Source of the DNA: Candidatus Effluviviaceae Genus IV sp.
Lineage (GTDB): Bacteria > Joyebacterota > Joyebacteria > Joyebacterales > Joyebacteraceae
Length of the DNA: 35,570 nt
NCBI GenBank assembly: GCA_014728245.1
Contig: WJLY01000246.1
Span: 1 to 35,570 of the forward strand
Direction: 5' to 3'
A program made the position numbers and the translations under genes. Within the stretch, counting starts at the first letter, position 1. Each line of letters starts with the position of its first letter. The notes under the pieces are model-generated. The model searched no databases, was not told the DNA's origin, and saw only the letters and a program-made list of their open reading frames with translations. Below, piece by piece: positions 18,438-27,990 of the stretch.

Positions 18438-19592
18438 GTGAACGCCACCGTCCTTTTCGATGCCAGACTCGTCCTCGGGAAGCCCACGGGGATAGGGCGC
18501 TACATCGCGTCGATCCTGCCCGAGCTCGTCAGGCGGGCCCCCGAAACCACGTTCCGGATCCTGAGGCGCGAGGAACCGTGGCCCGGATACGAACTAGAGG
18601 GCGTAGGCGGCCCGAACGTCGAGCATGTCGTGACCTCACTCCCCCACATGTCTCTCAGGCAACACGTCGAGCTGCCTCGGGTCGCCCGGCGCCTCGGAGC
18701 CGACCTCCTGCACTACCCCCATTTCGACGCGCCGGTGGACCCGGGCGGCGTTCCCGTCGTCGTCACGATACACGACACGAAGCAGCTGCCGGGGAGCGGC
18801 CTCGGAAACAGCCTCCCCCTGTTCCGACGGCTCGCGTTGCGCGTCCTCATGAAGCGCACGCTCACGAGCGCGGCGGCCGTCATCAGCGTGTCGAAGACGA
18901 CCTCCGAATCACTCGAGAGATTCGTGCCCGGGTGTTCCGATCGCACAACCGTCGTGTACGAGGCCTCGGATCCGGACTTCCGCCCCGCGTCCGAGCGGGC
19001 CGTCGAGGTATTGAGACGCGCTCGCTCGCTCGAAAGGCCCTTCGTACTCACGGTGTCCGAGCGCCGGCCGCACAAGAACATCGAGGGGCTCCTGAGAAGC
19101 TACGCGCGGTCCAGGTGCAGATCGTCGCATGATCTTGTCGTGGTAGGCCGGCCGTGGCGGGACTACCGGGGGCCCGAACGCGCTCTCCGGGAGCTGGGTC
19201 TCTCCACGTCCGTGAGGATACTCGGCGACGTCGCCCACGACGAGCTGGTCGCTTTCTACACGGCCGCCGACGCGTTCGCTCTCGTGTCGTTCTACGAGGG
19301 GTTCGGACTGCCGCTTCTGGAGGCGATGGCCTGCAAGACGCCCGTCGTGGCGTCGACGACGTCCGCCGCAGGCGAGATCGTGGGCGATGCCGGGGTCAAA
19401 GTCGACCCGACAGACCACGCGGCGATCGCCGACGCGCTCGACCGCGTGGTTCTGGACAGGGAACTTCACGATTCGCTGATAGAGCGGGGACTGGATCGGG
19501 AGTCCGAGTTCACCTGGGGCCGCGCCGCCGAGGAGACCCTCGACGTCTACCGTCGCGTGCTCGAGGGGCGTCCGGCGGCCCGCCGCCGGTGA
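18438..19592 (+). CDS. Glycosyltransferase family 4 (GT-B)
   Basis: VNATVLFDARLVLGKPTGIGRYIASILPELVRR; VSERRPHKNIEGLLRSY; FALVSFYEGFGLPLLEAMACKTPVVASTTSAAGEIVGDAGVKVDP. GTG 18438 has a GGGGGGAG Shine-Dalgarno; the ORF track runs upstream to 18231. Confidence 0.9.
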   Translation: MNATVLFDARLVLGKPTGIGRYIASILPELVRRAPETTFRILRREEPWPGYELEGVGGPNVEHVVTSLPHMSLRQHVELPRVARRLGADLLHYPHFDAPVDPGGVPVVVTIHDTKQLPGSGLGNSLPLFRRLALRVLMKRTLTSAAAVISVSKTTSESLERFVPGCSDRTTVVYEASDPDFRPASERAVEVLRRARSLERPFVLTVSERRPHKNIEGLLRSYARSRCRSSHDLVVVGRPWRDYRGPERALRELGLSTSVRILGDVAHDELVAFYTAADAFALVSFYEGFGLPLLEAMACKTPVVASTTSAAGEIVGDAGVKVDPTDHAAIADALDRVVLDRELHDSLIERGLDRESEFTWGRAAEETLDVYRRVLEGRPAARRR

Positions 19593-20788
19593 GCGGCTCG
19601 CGACTCCCTCCCTGACACGAGGTCCTCGAATAGCTGCTCGTAGTTCCTCACCATCGCGCGCTCCGAGAAAGACTCGTCGAACTCCTCGATCGCCCTGCGG
19701 CTCATCTCCGCACGAAGCGACGCGTCCGATATCAGGCGGTCGAGACGCTCGACCATCTCCTCGACCGCTTCGGGCCGCACGAGATGTCCGTTCCTCCCCT
19801 CGATGACGCTTTCCTCGATGCCCGCTATGTCGTAGGCGACGACGGGAACGCCGGTCGCCAGGGCCTGCGGCACGACGCGCGGCAGCCCTTCCCAGAGCGA
19901 CGTCAGTATGAACAGGTCGAAGGCGCGGAGGAGATCGGGCACGTCGTGTCGCAACCCGAGGAGCTCCAGCTTGCCATCGAGCCCCGCGTCCGACACGGCG
20001 GCCTCGATCTCCGCCCTCAACGGACCGTCACCCACGTAGACGAAGCGCGCGTTCTCGTGACGCGAGAAGGTGCCACGAGCCACGCGAACGAAGTCGTGCG
20101 GATTCTTCTGAGGAGAGAGCCGACCCACCGACCCTACGAGGATCTCGTCGCGACTGACGCCCAGTTCTGTCCTAACCCGCTCGCGCACCTGGTCGTCGGG
20201 GTAGAAGTCCGCGAGAGGTATGCCGCTCCTTATGAGGCGGTAGGACGCGGGTCGACCGATGTGCGCGTCTAGCCCCACGCGCGTCGTACGCTCGGAGACC
20301 GACACCAGCGGCCACGTGATCCAGGACATCGCACGCTCGATGCCGGCGTAGAACCAGCGGACGAGCGGGTGCATCCGGTCGTGGAAGCCCCATCCGTGAT
20401 GAACGTGCGTCACGTGGGGCACGCCCGCCAGCCTGGCGGCAACGCGTCCCACGATCCCCGCCTTCGAGCTGTGCGTCACGACGATGTCGAAGCGCCGGGC
20501 GCGCATCATGCGGGCAAGCTGCGCGGTCACCAGGATGTCCTTGAACGGACTGATCTCGCGGACGAGGTTCGGGATGATCGTGACGGGAATGCATCTCCGG
20601 CGGGCGTCGTCCAGAAGCGACCCCTCCGAACCGGCCTGCGGGCCCGTCCAGAGCTCCGATTCGAACCGGCCGCGGTCGACCTCCCCGGCGGCGGCGATCG
20701 TGTTCTCCTGCGCACCGCCCACGATCAGCCGCGTGATGAGCTGAAGTACGCGAACCCGACCGTCGGACCTGGACACAGTCTTGCTCAT
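19547..20788 (-). CDS. Glycosyltransferase family 4 (GT-B)
   Basis: MSKTVSRSDGRVRVLQLITRLIVGGAQENTIAAAGEVDRGRFESELWTG; VGSVGRLSPQKNPHDFVRVA; LTSLWEGLPRVVPQALATGVPVVAYDIAGIEESVIEGRNGHLV. Start set to ATG 20788; the ORF track extends to 21193. Confidence 0.92.
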   Translation of the reverse strand: MSKTVSRSDGRVRVLQLITRLIVGGAQENTIAAAGEVDRGRFESELWTGPQAGSEGSLLDDARRRCIPVTIIPNLVREISPFKDILVTAQLARMMRARRFDIVVTHSSKAGIVGRVAARLAGVPHVTHVHHGWGFHDRMHPLVRWFYAGIERAMSWITWPLVSVSERTTRVGLDAHIGRPASYRLIRSGIPLADFYPDDQVRERVRTELGVSRDEILVGSVGRLSPQKNPHDFVRVARGTFSRHENARFVYVGDGPLRAEIEAAVSDAGLDGKLELLGLRHDVPDLLRAFDLFILTSLWEGLPRVVPQALATGVPVVAYDIAGIEESVIEGRNGHLVRPEAVEEMVERLDRLISDASLRAEMSRRAIEEFDESFSERAMVRNYEQLFEDLVSGRESRAAHRRRAAGRPSSTRR

Positions 20789-20804
20789 GTTCCGTCCCCG
20801 TGTC

Positions 20805-21866
20805 TCACTCGGCAGCTCGCTCCGGATTACGTCCCGACCGCTCCGCACCGTCCCCGGACCTTCTCGAGCCTCGGTCCGTGGGCCTCCACGTCGCACCGAG
20901 CAACCGCGATGGATGCCCGCTCTGGACGCTGATCTCCGGTGTCCACTCGAACGCCCGGAGGCGGCGCCTGAGCTCCTGATAGATCGCCGCCCGTTCCCGG
21001 GACGACGGGCGGCCGCCCAAGATAGCGCAGCGAGCGTCCGCCCTGTAGAGCCAGGTGCGGAACAGGAGTCGCTGGGACCACAGACGGGACACGATCTCCG
21101 GCGCCGCGCCCTCTCCCTCGCAGAAGTAGATGAAGTCGGAGAGCACCCTCGCCGCGAACGCCGTGCGCTCGGTCTTCCTCGTCGACGCTCCACCGCCGTG
21201 TCCGAACACGCAGGAGGCGGCCACCCCGACGGATACGCCGAGACGGAGCGCCCTGCGGCACCACTCGACGTCCTCGTTGTACAGGAAGTAGTCCCCGTCC
21301 ATCGGGCCGAGCGTGCTTAGCGTCTTCTTGTGGAGCGCCATGGCCGCGCCGGATATGGCCGGAGCAAACACCACGCGATCGTCCCCGAGCCGCCGCAGGA
21401 GCTCGGTCCTGGATGCAAGGCGGCGGCCGGGAAGGAAGAGGCCTTCCCGTAGGATGTCCGAGAGGACCGGCAACGGACGGGCCGTATCATACGTCACGCG
21501 TCCGTTCCTTCCGATCATCACTCCGCCTATGAGACACGGTTCCGTGCCGTCCAGGACAGCGCGTACCAGACCCGCCAGCGCTCCCTCGAGGGGACGCACG
21601 TCGGGATTCAGGATGACGAGGGCGTCGCCGCGCGCGTCCGACAGCCCGCGGTTCACCGCCCTCGCGTAGCCGAGATTCCGCTCCTCCCGCAGGAGCCGCG
21701 CCTCAGGGGCCGCTTCGTGAATGAGACGGTCGCTCCCGTCGTTGGAGTCGTTGTCGACCACGATGATCTCCGCGCCGCAGCCCTTCGCCATGGCGGCCAG
21801 GCTCGCCACCGACTCGGCGGCCTCTTCTCCCCCGTTGTAGTTGACAACGATGACACTCGCTCTCAT
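20805..21866 (-). CDS. Glycosyltransferase family 2 (rhamnosyltransferase-like)
   Basis: MRASVIVVNYNGGEEAAESVASLAAMAKGCGAEIIVVDNDSNDGSDRLIHE; GDALVILNPDVRPLEGAL; DGDYFLYNEDVEWCRRALRLG. Start at ATG 21866; the ORF-track start at 22094 lies within the upstream gene. Confidence 0.92.
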   Translation of the reverse strand: MRASVIVVNYNGGEEAAESVASLAAMAKGCGAEIIVVDNDSNDGSDRLIHEAAPEARLLREERNLGYARAVNRGLSDARGDALVILNPDVRPLEGALAGLVRAVLDGTEPCLIGGVMIGRNGRVTYDTARPLPVLSDILREGLFLPGRRLASRTELLRRLGDDRVVFAPAISGAAMALHKKTLSTLGPMDGDYFLYNEDVEWCRRALRLGVSVGVAASCVFGHGGGASTRKTERTAFAARVLSDFIYFCEGEGAAPEIVSRLWSQRLLFRTWLYRADARCAILGGRPSSRERAAIYQELRRRLRAFEWTPEISVQSGHPSRLLGATWRPTDRGSRRSGDGAERSGRNPERAAE

Positions 21867-21960
21867 CGCCTCTCCAGCGTCCGGTAGATCGTCTCGTAAT
21901 CTGAGATGACACTCGCTCTCATCGCCGCTCCAGCGTTCGGTAGATCGTCTCGTAATCTGA
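21849..21960. repeat. 56-bp tandem duplication (two copies, 2 mismatches) spanning the stop/start junction of two glycosyltransferase genes
   Basis: Copy 1 21849-21904 gatgacactcgctctcatcgcctctccagcgtccggtagatcgtctcgtaatctga; copy 2 21905-21960 gatgacactcgctctcatcgccgctccagcgttcggtagatcgtctcgtaatctga. 54/56 identical, directly abutting. Confidence 0.97.
21863..21922 (-). CDS. 19-codon chimeric mini-ORF created by the tandem duplication (possible coupling minicistron)
   Basis: Minus strand ATG at 21922 overlaps the GT4 stop (ATGA); translation MRASVISDYETIYRTLERR*; its stop overlaps the GT2 ATG at 21866 (ATGA). Confidence 0.35.
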   Translation of the reverse strand: MRASVISDYETIYRTLERR

Positions 21961-23151
21961 AAGGGTGTCACGCATGTCAAGCCTGTCCGCCGCGAACGTG
22001 AGGCAGCGTCGGCGGGCCGAATCGGAGCGAAGATCGCCTTGCGCTGCGGCGGTCGCGACCGCTTCAGCCGCTCCCGCAGGGTCGTCCGGGTCAACGAGAA
22101 TGCCGAGGGAGTGCTGGTCTATCCAGTCGCGCGTGTCCCCGATCCCGCCTCCGGCGACGACCGGCAATCCCGCGGCCATGTACTCGCTGAACTTGATCGG
22201 CGCGCAGACCTGTTTTGAGATATCATCATCGATCAGCATGAGACCGACGTCCGCCGCCGCGAGGAACCCCGGCACCTCTTCCACGGGAGACGTCGTAAGG
22301 TCCATCCGCCCGGGCGGGATGCCCTCAGCCAGCGCCATGCGGCGCAGAGCCTCGGGGTTCGGATACACGGTCGCGGCGAAGCGTGCCTCTGGCATGGCGC
22401 CCAGAACCCGAGCCACGAGTTCGACCGTCCTGTCGAGCCTGTGCCACTTTGCGGACGACCCGGCGTAGGCGAAGACCAGGCTTCCGTTCCATCCGCGCCG
22501 AGCGCGGGCGGCCTCGCGCCTGTCCAGGGGTCCCTTGAATCTGCGCAGATCGACGCGGTTGGGAATCACCGTGATCTTGTCGGGGTCGAGCACGCGGTCG
22601 AGGTCACTCCTCTCCATGAGATGGTCCCTGAATCGCTCCGACACCACGACGATGGCGTCCGCCCTGCGCAGCAGCCTGCGCTCGAGCCACCGCGCGAATC
22701 TGAGCCTGGCGGTGCCCGGTTCGAACGCGCCCTCCAGCAGATACTCGTCGACGAAGAGCCCACGCATGTCGAAGAGGAAGCGAGCGTTCACAAGCGGCCG
22801 GACGAGCATGGCCATGATCCCCGGGAAGTAGCTCCTCGCATGGACGACCCGCGTTCCCCCGAACACGACGCTCGCGAGCACCGCCGTCGCCCCCATCGGG
22901 ATCTCCAGCCATCGAGTGCCCACGACGGGCATCGGCCAGTGCGCGACATCGTGGGCGAGGAGCCTTTGCCTGACGCGTTCGTACTCCGCCGCGTCGTTCG
23001 CGGAACGTCCGCGGCGCCATGGCTCGAATGATATCACCGAGAACGGACGCTCAGCGGAGAGAGCGACCGTCTGCTCGAGTCCGTGCAGGTGCGATATCGG
23101 CGCCGTCAGGCTCTCGCGGACGAGGTAGAGCACGCGGCCGCGCGGCTTCAT
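21919..23151 (-). CDS. Glycosyltransferase family 4-like
   Basis: MKPRGRVLYLVRESLTAPISHLHGLEQTVAL; ADAIVVVSERFRDHLM; VFAYAGSSAKWHRLDRTVELVARVL; APIKFSEYMAAGLPVVAGGGIGDTRDWIDQHSLGILVDPDDPAGAAEAV. Confidence 0.88.
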   Translation of the reverse strand: MKPRGRVLYLVRESLTAPISHLHGLEQTVALSAERPFSVISFEPWRRGRSANDAAEYERVRQRLLAHDVAHWPMPVVGTRWLEIPMGATAVLASVVFGGTRVVHARSYFPGIMAMLVRPLVNARFLFDMRGLFVDEYLLEGAFEPGTARLRFARWLERRLLRRADAIVVVSERFRDHLMERSDLDRVLDPDKITVIPNRVDLRRFKGPLDRREAARARRGWNGSLVFAYAGSSAKWHRLDRTVELVARVLGAMPEARFAATVYPNPEALRRMALAEGIPPGRMDLTTSPVEEVPGFLAAADVGLMLIDDDISKQVCAPIKFSEYMAAGLPVVAGGGIGDTRDWIDQHSLGILVDPDDPAGAAEAVATAAAQGDLRSDSARRRCLTFAADRLDMRDTLSDYETIYRTLERR

Positions 23152-24569
23152 GCCTGCCCCCCTCCTCTGACCGGTTGCTCCAATGCGGGCCGCGCATCGG
23201 TCTTCGAGACGCTCATGCGCTCAGCGACGGCGAGGAGGATCCACAGCAGGTAGTTGCTGGCGGGCTCGGCGGCGGGGAAGGACTGAGCCTGGAGATAGAA
23301 CGCGGTTCCTCCGATGAGAAGCGCCGCTCTCGGCCACCCCGCAGCTTCCGCCCTGGCTCTTGACCGAACGACGTTGCGGAAGAAGAGCACGCACACGGCA
23401 AGCGAGAGGAGCAGGCCCGGCACGCCCATCGCCAGTCCGCGCTGAAGGAAGTAGTTCTCCGCGGTGAACGCGACCTCCCGCGCGCGCGTCACTCGATAGC
23501 GGCCCTCCAGCGCTGTCCGGATGCTCCCCCACCCGACGCCGAGGAACGGGTGATCACGGACAACCTGGACGGCCTGGCGATAGGTGATCATGCGCGCCGC
23601 CACCGTCATGGCGTCCCCCGTTACTACGTTTTCGAACTTGCGAACGAGCGCCGCAGGGGACGCGAAGAAGAGGACGACGAGCGCGACGGGCACCGCGAGC
23701 AGCACTACCCTGCGCCGTCGGAACACGACTGCGGTCGCCACGCCGGCGCCGAACATGCCGACGAGGCCCGCCGCCGAGTAAGTGAAGAGGTTGGTGACGG
23801 CCGAGAGAAGACCCGTGGCCGTCGTCACGGTCCGCGCGCGACGCGAGAGCCTCGACGCGAGGAGCCCGAGCGCAAGTCCGAAGCCGACCGTGAGATAGTG
23901 CGAGAACCTGAGCGCGTGGTTGAACGTCGAGAAGATGCGTATGTGCGGGCTGTCTCCGAGCCCGTACGCGATCATCTTGTTGCCCCACTTCGGCAGCTGC
24001 GCGTCGACCGGAAGAAAGGCCTGGTAAAGGCCGTAGGCGGCGGCCGGCGCAAGGCCCAGCACGATCGCGGCGAGCGTGCGCGTAGCGGTGCGTCCATCGC
24101 GCACGAGCTGGTACGCGAGGTAGAAGAACGTGAGCTGGCAGACGATCCTGTAGACCGAGGCCGCGCCCCACATGACGCGCGTCGCCGTGTAGAGCCCGAT
24201 CACGCTGAGCCCTAGGACGACGATCCCCAGACGGAATGTCACGCTGCGCTTGAGTATCCTGGTGAGCCCACGCTCGTACAGTACGAGGACGGCAAGGGCG
24301 TAGAGCAGCACGTCTCCGTAGAAGAGCGTGATCGTGCCGGCGACATCGACTGCGAGCGCCTGCCTCAGGGGAATCGAGCCGACGAGCGCGTACCAGAGCC
24401 CGAGCCTGAGACCGAATCTGAGGACGAGCACGACGGTCGCGGCGACAAGGAGAACAAAGGCCGCGGACTCCAATGGTCGCAGCGCAACGGCCACGGTCAG
24501 CGCCACGAGCGCCAGCGCGATCGGAATCCAGGGGGTTCGCGGAAGATCTCTTCCCGTGAGTCGGGTCAT
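23148..24569 (-). CDS. O-antigen ligase/polymerase family membrane protein
   Basis: About 12 hydrophobic segments; Wzy/WaaL-like region HPFLGVGWGSIRTALEGRYRVTRAREVAFTAENYFLQRGLAMGVPGLLLSL. ATGA overlap with the downstream GT4. Start set to ATG 24569; the ORF track extends to 24629. Confidence 0.82.
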   Translation of the reverse strand: MTRLTGRDLPRTPWIPIALALVALTVAVALRPLESAAFVLLVAATVVLVLRFGLRLGLWYALVGSIPLRQALAVDVAGTITLFYGDVLLYALAVLVLYERGLTRILKRSVTFRLGIVVLGLSVIGLYTATRVMWGAASVYRIVCQLTFFYLAYQLVRDGRTATRTLAAIVLGLAPAAAYGLYQAFLPVDAQLPKWGNKMIAYGLGDSPHIRIFSTFNHALRFSHYLTVGFGLALGLLASRLSRRARTVTTATGLLSAVTNLFTYSAAGLVGMFGAGVATAVVFRRRRVVLLAVPVALVVLFFASPAALVRKFENVVTGDAMTVAARMITYRQAVQVVRDHPFLGVGWGSIRTALEGRYRVTRAREVAFTAENYFLQRGLAMGVPGLLLSLAVCVLFFRNVVRSRARAEAAGWPRAALLIGGTAFYLQAQSFPAAEPASNYLLWILLAVAERMSVSKTDARPALEQPVRGGGQA

Positions 24570-24577
24570 GCCTCGTG

Positions 24578-25786
24578 TCAATCCGCTTTGCCGCCCGCGG
24601 ACCGCGCCGTGCCCCACGAGCGCAGCCACCGCGCGCAGCGGATCAGGAGCGCAGGAGCCCTCACGGCGCCTTCTCCCGCCTCGCTCTCGGAGTAGGACAG
24701 AAGCCCGTCGGCCAGAAGCGCGGTCGCGATCGACGCGATGAAGGCCAGTATCGCGGTGAGCAACACGATGAGCTTGCGCCTCGGGCGTTCACGAAGCTCG
24801 GGCCGCACTGCCCTGTCGAGCACGGCGATGACACGGAGGTCACGGACCTCCTCGGTCCGCGCCTGTTCGAGCTCCGCCCTCAGGAACTCGTAGACCTGTT
24901 CCTGTATCCTGACCTCGCGGGTGAGCTCGATGAGTTCGATCCCCAGCTCCGGGATCCCGCCGAGCGGGACCAGGACGCCGTCGGCCTTCTGCCCGCTCCC
25001 GGTCAGCTCGCCTATCCTCTCGTCGAGCTCGGTCAACCTCGCGTCGATCTCTCGCATCTCCACCATGTCGGGCGTGGAGAACTGCTCGAGCACGCCTCTC
25101 TTCATCGAGAGCTGAGTCCGCTCGGCCTGGAGTGCGGCGATGGCCTCGACGGTCACGCGCGTCTGCTCGCTGAGCTCTACGGTCCTGTGATCCTGCTGGA
25201 ACGCGCGCAGACTCTGTGTAGCGTCGTCCAGGCGCTCCTGTGTCACGCCCAGCGCCTCGCTCAGCGACTCTACGGTCCTGCTCGCCTGCTCCACGCTCGT
25301 TGTCCGGATGTGCCGGTCGAGGAGCTCGGCGAACCTGTTCGCAATATTCGCCGCGCGTTCAGGGTCGCGGTCCTCGACCGAGATCTCTATCAGGCCTTCG
25401 GGCGTCGTTTCGACGATCATGTGCTCGCCGAGCTTGTTCATGGCCTCGACGCGCGAGTCCTCTCGATACGCCTTCATAAGGCCGAACTCGTCGACGACCT
25501 GTCCGCGGAGGCTGCGGCTCTTGACGATGCCGATCATGAGGTCGGTCTCCGGCGTCCTCGAGAGGAGGCCGCCCGCGCCGAAATCGAAACCGGCCTGGGT
25601 GAAGACGCTCAGCACGCTGCGGCGCGACCCGGTCTCCTCCGGAGGAAGCAGCACCGTGTTCGCCTTGTACCACGAGGGGAGCACGAGGCTCACGACGGCG
25701 GCGATCACGATGGCCGCCAGCGTAACGCGTACGACCATGGATCTCCACGCGAAGACGACATCGAGCAGCGATCGTTCACGGTCCAT
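24578..25786 (-). CDS. Wzz/GumC-like chain-length determinant protein
   Basis: N-terminal TM (LAAIVIAAVVSLVLPSWYKANTVLLPP), long coiled-coil middle, C-terminal TM (KLIVLLTAILAFIASIATALLADGL). No C-terminal BY-kinase domain. Confidence 0.85.
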   Translation of the reverse strand: MDRERSLLDVVFAWRSMVVRVTLAAIVIAAVVSLVLPSWYKANTVLLPPEETGSRRSVLSVFTQAGFDFGAGGLLSRTPETDLMIGIVKSRSLRGQVVDEFGLMKAYREDSRVEAMNKLGEHMIVETTPEGLIEISVEDRDPERAANIANRFAELLDRHIRTTSVEQASRTVESLSEALGVTQERLDDATQSLRAFQQDHRTVELSEQTRVTVEAIAALQAERTQLSMKRGVLEQFSTPDMVEMREIDARLTELDERIGELTGSGQKADGVLVPLGGIPELGIELIELTREVRIQEQVYEFLRAELEQARTEEVRDLRVIAVLDRAVRPELRERPRRKLIVLLTAILAFIASIATALLADGLLSYSESEAGEGAVRAPALLIRCARWLRSWGTARSAGGKAD

Positions 25787-25798
25787 GTGGCCCGTCTC

Positions 25799-27373
25799 CT
25801 AGTTGTTCGCGGCCTGGTCAATCACAAGATAGATCGTGGCCACGGACGAGATAAAAGCTACGATGTCCCGGGCGTTGTCCCACCAGCCCTCATCGGGCTC
25901 CTCTGGCACCCAGATCTCGTCCCCGGGGAAGATCTCCTTCGCCCGACCCGCGCGGAACTGGTGTCCTGTCTCGTCGCGGATCACCATGACTCTGCTTCTG
26001 TTCGCGTCGTCGGTGTAGCCGCCCACCAAGTCGATGTAGCGCGTGTACCGCTCGTTCGGTTCGTACGGGACATGCCCGGGCATCATCACCTGTCCGCTCA
26101 CGAGCACGGTCTGCTGCGCTTTCGGGAAGACGATCCGATCGTTGTGTCGAAGCAGCGGATCCTCCGCCTCCTCACCCGAGAGGAGCGCCTCGAAGTCGAC
26201 GACCACGCTCCGCTTGTCCTGGCGGTATCTGGTCTTGAGATACGCGTACTCCATCTCCGTCATGCGGTCGAACGGAGTCTCGTTCAGTCGCTCGAGCTCC
26301 GGGTCAGGCTTGTCGTCCGATCTCAGACGTATGATGAGAGCGTCCCGCAGCGACGCCCACTCGGTCGGTCCACCGGCTCGTCGAATGACGTCCGACGCCC
26401 TGTCGGAACCCTCGTTGATGCCGTAGTGCCCCGGAAAGCGTACCTCACCGTCGACGCGAACGAACTCCGCCCTCCGCCAGTCCGGCCTGGACGGAACGTA
26501 GAGCTGGTCCGCGGGCATGACGGCCGCGCCGCGACCGGCCTCGGACGTCAGGTCGACGGGCCGGCCCTCCGTCGTGCGGTCATCGACGAACCGCCTGAGC
26601 TCCGAGCTGTCAGGCACGGCGGCCCGCTCGAGCCCTCCGGCAAGCTCGACGAGCGACCACGCGGTCTCGCCCTCGACGTACTCGTAGCGCCCCGGGCGCG
26701 CTACCGCGCCGAGGACGTGCACGTATTCCACCATGTGCGGAACGTAGACCACGTCGCCGTCGAGTATCGGGGCGTCCGCCTCGACGTCGCCCGCTTGGGC
26801 GTACCTCGTGAGATCGACGCGCCGGGTCCCTCCCGAGCGTCTCGTGACCGTGATGTTCCGGCGGCTGGCGGGGTCCAGGAGCCCACCGGCCCTCTGGATC
26901 AGATCGCTCGCGGTCTCGAGAGCGGTCGCCGTGTACGCCCCCGGGTTCTCCACCTCTCCCAGCACGTTGACTCGTATGCGCCTCAGGCCGGTCAGCGAGA
27001 TGCTGAAATCCACGTTCCTGTAGACGCGCGAGAGCTCCTCGGTGATCCGCACTCTCGCCTCGTCCAGCGTGATTCCCGACACAGGGATCGACGCCACACC
27101 GGGCACCACCAGATCGCCGTCGGGGACGACCATGACCGGCGTCGACATGACCGTCGGACCCCATACGGTGATCGTAAACCTGTCGCCCGGACCCACGATG
27201 TACGTCGCTCCGTCGACGGGTCCGCGCAGCGCCGCCGGCTTCACCTCGTCGACCGGCGCCGCCCGCTCGACGATGACCTGCGCGCCCGGTTCAGGCTCTT
27301 CGGCCGCCGAGAGCTCGGATGGGAGAAAAGGTGCAAGGATCAGAAGCGCGAGAATGAAACGCGAGTGTCTCAT
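25799..27373 (-). CDS. SLBB-domain polysaccharide export protein (Wza-like)
   Basis: MRHSRFILALLILAPFLPSELSAAEEPEPG signal peptide; YIVGPGDRFTITVWGP; VNVLGEVENPGAYTATALETASDLIQRAGGLLDPASRRNITVTRR; repeated SLBB segments (VLGAVARPGRYEYVEGET; VDGEVRFPGHYGINEG; VSGQVMMPGHVPYEPNERYTRYIDLVGGYTDDANRSRVMVIR). Start set to ATG 27373. Confidence 0.92.
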   Translation of the reverse strand: MRHSRFILALLILAPFLPSELSAAEEPEPGAQVIVERAAPVDEVKPAALRGPVDGATYIVGPGDRFTITVWGPTVMSTPVMVVPDGDLVVPGVASIPVSGITLDEARVRITEELSRVYRNVDFSISLTGLRRIRVNVLGEVENPGAYTATALETASDLIQRAGGLLDPASRRNITVTRRSGGTRRVDLTRYAQAGDVEADAPILDGDVVYVPHMVEYVHVLGAVARPGRYEYVEGETAWSLVELAGGLERAAVPDSSELRRFVDDRTTEGRPVDLTSEAGRGAAVMPADQLYVPSRPDWRRAEFVRVDGEVRFPGHYGINEGSDRASDVIRRAGGPTEWASLRDALIIRLRSDDKPDPELERLNETPFDRMTEMEYAYLKTRYRQDKRSVVVDFEALLSGEEAEDPLLRHNDRIVFPKAQQTVLVSGQVMMPGHVPYEPNERYTRYIDLVGGYTDDANRSRVMVIRDETGHQFRAGRAKEIFPGDEIWVPEEPDEGWWDNARDIVAFISSVATIYLVIDQAANN

Positions 27374-27453
27374 GTTACCTTTCCCGGTGCGGCGCAACGA
27401 CCGGCGCCTCGCCTGGCCCGGCGCGCGGCCGTCGCGGACAGAAACGTTCACGT

Positions 27454-27990
27454 TCACCCGTCCACCCGACCCCAGTCGTATGGAATATCGTTGTCGTGAG
27501 GATCGACGCGGTGCTCGTCCGGGGACTCGTAGTCGTATGGCTCGGTCGGGCAGTTGACCAGGTAGCTCGGCGCGTCTCCGATGGCTTTCATGCCGTGCAG
27601 CACGCCCGGCGGAATGACGACGAGGAGGGGATTCAGCTCTCCCAAGAAGAACTCATTGACCTCGCCGTGCGTCGGCGACTCCTCTCGCCCGTCGTACAGC
27701 ACGACCTTCATCATTCCCTTCACGATCGTGAAGTAGTCGGTCTGGACCTTGTGGTAGTGCCAGCCCTTCACCACGCCCGGGTACGCTATGGACAGATAGA
27801 CCTGTCCGAACTTGCGGAAGATCCCGTCGTCGGAACGCAGCATCTCCATCAGGTAGCCGCGCTCGTCGGGGATCAGCCTCAGCTCCTTGATCTCCACGCC
27901 GTCGATCAGGCGCTTCGCCCTCACTCCTCTGGGCAGCTTCCCGGCCTTCTCCTCTGACGACATCGCGTCTCTCCTCGGTGAATCGGTCAT
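27454..27990 (-). CDS. RmlC-like cupin / dTDP-4-dehydrorhamnose 3,5-epimerase family protein
   Basis: LRLIPDERGYLMEMLRSDDGIFRKFGQVYLSIAYPGVVKGWHYHKVQTDYFTIVKGMMKVVLYDGR...LLVVIPPGVLHGMKAIGD. Confidence 0.88.
   Translation of the reverse strand: MTDSPRRDAMSSEEKAGKLPRGVRAKRLIDGVEIKELRLIPDERGYLMEMLRSDDGIFRKFGQVYLSIAYPGVVKGWHYHKVQTDYFTIVKGMMKVVLYDGREESPTHGEVNEFFLGELNPLLVVIPPGVLHGMKAIGDAPSYLVNCPTEPYDYESPDEHRVDPHDNDIPYDWGRVDG

Noticed and set aside
24575-27499. 974-aa plus-strand ORF (and others such as 7268..9898 +, 2660..4612 +)
   Set aside because: Antisense to clear Wzz/SLBB, TsaE/PorX and ABC/FolC genes; long open antisense frames are expected from high-GC codon bias, and the translations are Arg/Pro/His-rich with no recognisable motifs.
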